A stretch of 39,858 nucleotides of DNA. Origin: a virus. How positions within the stretch are numbered: the stretch's first letter is position 1; the number at the start of each line of letters is the position of its first letter. A program made the position numbers and the translations under genes. The notes below the pieces were generated by a model. It did no database searches, was not told the origin of the DNA, and saw nothing but the letters and a program-made list of their open reading frames with translations. Positions 38,755 to 39,858 of the stretch are shown piece after piece. Where the stretch lies: the IMG/VR virus record IMGVR_UViG_3300050821_011111, positions 1-39,858 of that record. The stretch is one strand, 5' to 3'.

Positions 38755-39009
38755 ATGACGTTCGACGAGGAAATAAACTACCTAGCCGGTCGCGGGTTCC
38801 GTTTAAAGCGGGTCCGGATTACCGACGTCGAGGACAAGGGTAATAAAAAGGAAAAAATCCGGGCCGGATTCGAGGTTACCAACGTCCGGGGCGAGTTCTT
38901 TCTCTACCGTTTAACCTACGATTTCGATCTAAGTAAACGGCTTCCGTCCGGAAGTAGTTTCGTCGGACGTTTCCTTACCGCCGGAGAAGCTTTCTTCCGG
39001 TCGCGGTAA
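38755..39009 (+). CDS. Small hypothetical protein
   Basis: The 84-residue protein begins 'MTFDEEINYLAGRGFRLKRVRI', then beta-rich 'IRAGFEVTNVRGEFFLYRLTYDFD' and a helix. It is the first gene of a plus-strand run of small genes leading to the window end and, if circular, into the terminase operon. Codon usage matches phage late genes. No family recognised. Confidence 0.55.
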   Translation: MTFDEEINYLAGRGFRLKRVRITDVEDKGNKKEKIRAGFEVTNVRGEFFLYRLTYDFDLSKRLPSGSSFVGRFLTAGEAFFRSR

Positions 39010-39029
39010 ACGGTAATTATCGGGCGCTT

Positions 39030-39221
39030 ATGAACGACGAAAATATTTTACGGATTCCGATAACTTTAAAGAAACGGACGCCGGAAGAAACGAAGGCTTA
39101 TTTCGAGGGCTTTCTCGCGGGTCTCGTAGCGTCCAAATCGGCGATCGAGAAATCGATCGAAAATTACGAGACGACTTACGCGACGGCTTGTAAACTGTTT
39201 ATAAAGAAGAGCGACGGGTAA
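39030..39221 (+). CDS. Small helical protein
   Basis: The 63-residue protein has a short strand ('ILRIPITLKKRTPEE') and a long helix ('TKAYFEGFLAGLVASKSAIEKSIENYETTYATACKLF'). It ends with TAA overlapping the ATG of the next gene. It might be a host-interaction or early protein; no motif is recognised. Confidence 0.5.
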   Translation: MNDENILRIPITLKKRTPEETKAYFEGFLAGLVASKSAIEKSIENYETTYATACKLFIKKSDG

Positions 39222-39424
39222 TGAAGCTCGAATCTTATAAAACGGAATATGGAGACGAGGTCGTAGCCGCCGAAGACGTCCGGGCGATAATTAAAGAGGC
39301 TTTCGATGCGGGGTGGGACGGGGCTATAAAATGGTCCCGATCCGAATATCCCGACAATATGGGTCGGAAAATCTACGTTGAGGAGTTGGAGAAATTTCTG
39401 AGAGAACAACATCTTCTTTCGTGA
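39221..39424 (+). CDS. Small helical protein ending in TGA
   Basis: The 67-residue protein starts in TAATG overlap with the previous gene: 'YKTEYGDEVVAAEDVRAIIKEAFDAGWDGAIKWSRSEYP'. It is mostly helical and acidic. It uses TGA, rare in this window, and the following intergenic segment is AT-rich. No function recognised. Confidence 0.5.
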   Translation: MKLESYKTEYGDEVVAAEDVRAIIKEAFDAGWDGAIKWSRSEYPDNMGRKIYVEELEKFLREQHLLS

Positions 39425-39442
39425 GAAATAGAATTTCTATTA

Positions 39443-39631
39443 ATGAACTGTGTAAGAAGAACTACTTCTATAATTATGAGTAGACTAGAGCGGCTGGAAA
39501 AGGATATTGAGAAGCTGAAGAAGCTCCTCCGGAAACGTCCGCCGCCGACGACTCTGGATTGTAGTGGAGTCGTCTTTCATCCCGGCGTTAAAGTCGTCGG
39601 GAAAATAAATCTTCCCGGGAGAGGGGAATAA
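39443..39631 (+). CDS. Small coiled-coil protein
   Basis: From ATG 39443 the product has 62 residues; ATG 39476 (MSRLERLEKDIEKLKKLL) would start directly at the coiled coil and is at least as plausible. After the coil is a Pro-rich linker and a strand 'GVVFHPGVKVVGKINLPGRGE'. The upstream segment is AT-rich with a small inverted repeat (AGAAAT/ATTTCT, 39424-39438). The frame continues open after its TAA. Confidence 0.45.
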   Translation: MNCVRRTTSIIMSRLERLEKDIEKLKKLLRKRPPPTTLDCSGVVFHPGVKVVGKINLPGRGE

Positions 39632-39781
39632 ATTAACTACCACTGGCCCTACTTACGGCTTCTCTTCCGGTTAAAAGAGTTCTCGGCCTCGATCCTAGGC
39701 CGGAGATCCCCGGTTACCCGCTTCTTCTTAAACCGGATGCTAGCCGAGGTTCGAAATTACGACGAGACCGGGCGTACTTAG
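39632..39781 (+). CDS. Candidate small gene without ATG, or in-frame readthrough extension
   Basis: Immediately after the TAA of the coiled-coil gene the same frame stays open for 49 codons to TAG 39779-39781. It reads 'NYHWPYLRLLFRLKEFSAS', then 'RSPVTRFFLNRMLAEVRNY', plausible protein with basic helices. There is no upstream ATG/GTG/TTG; ATT at 39632 preceded by GAGAGGGG, stop readthrough, or chance are the options. The only internal ATG leaves 14 codons. Confidence 0.3.
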   Translation: MNYHWPYLRLLFRLKEFSASILGRRSPVTRFFLNRMLAEVRNYDETGRT

Positions 39782-39801
39782 AGTAACGAGTTTAAAATAT
39801 T

Positions 39802-39858
39802 ATGGCCGAAAATACCGCTCCCGAAAACCCGAATCCTCCGGCTTCTATTCCGCCCGAG
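39802..39858 (+). CDS. Start of gene cut by window end (probable terminase small subunit N-terminus)
   Basis: ATG 39802 opens 19 codons (MAENTAPENPNPPASIPPE) that run to the last base of the window. No stop is met. Joining base 39858 to base 1 keeps the frame and continues 'KRLIEVNENP', which would give a complete Nu1-type small terminase of about 149 residues. The Pro/Asn-rich start resembles a disordered N-terminal tail. Confidence 0.6.
   Translation, partial: MAENTAPENPNPPASIPPE

Noticed and set aside
30413-39424. Genetic code with TGA as a sense codon
   Set aside because: TGA is rare as a stop but ends two plausible genes, and no gene needs an in-frame TGA to stay open.

Overview
The window reads as the genome of a temperate phage with a contractile tail (a myophage). 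The head module is lambda/HK97-like: Nu1-type small terminase, GpA-type large terminase, lambda-type portal, and a fused HK97-type protease and capsid. The tail and baseplate are P2-like: sheath, tube, frameshifted chaperone, tape measure, and X, D, V, U, gp25/W, J and I homologues. The host cannot be named from this sequence. The integrase has an 'NALRHS' box and a 'GNSPAIVHKHY' box, a variant I associate with Verrucomicrobia/Planctomycetes-type integrases, so a PVC-group host is a weak guess. Codon use is distinctive: CpG-rich, with NTG and NCA codons (CTG, GTG, TCA, GCA, ACA, CCA) rare and TGA stops nearly absent.

Layout. 1-29484 (+): packaging, head, tail, baseplate, three fibre genes and a two-gene holin-like cassette. 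Within this block a sigma-factor-like gene lies between large terminase and connector, and one opposite-strand membrane-anchored moron (14617-15111) interrupts the tail genes. 29485-35277 (-): a tightly packed cluster of small DNA-binding, zinc-finger, membrane and coiled-coil genes that includes the integrase, an excisionase-like gene and a tRNA 3'-end fragment (probable attP). 35403-39858: a putative TET-associated-type glycosyltransferase, a 43-bp inverted repeat region, a gene of unknown function, a terminator-flanked non-coding stretch, a winged-helix regulator, several small genes and the first codons of a gene that runs off the window.

The reading frame that leaves at 39858 continues in phase into base 1 and would complete the small terminase. 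The tRNA-like attP sits inside the phage genes, not at an edge. Both suggest a complete circular or circularly permuted genome of 39,858 bp, not an integrated prophage fragment. If it is complete, it has no recognisable endolysin, helicase, primase or polymerase.

Two leader motifs tie the genome together. CGTAGTTA (or CGTAATTA) lies 6-14 nt before the start codon of twelve plus-strand late genes, including the first gene after each of two terminators. GCGAAATGTA lies 10-12 nt before four minus-strand genes, including the moron. With a phage-encoded sigma-like protein in the late operon, these are candidates for a dedicated late/early transcription (or non-Shine-Dalgarno translation) system. 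This is the most interesting hypothesis in the window.
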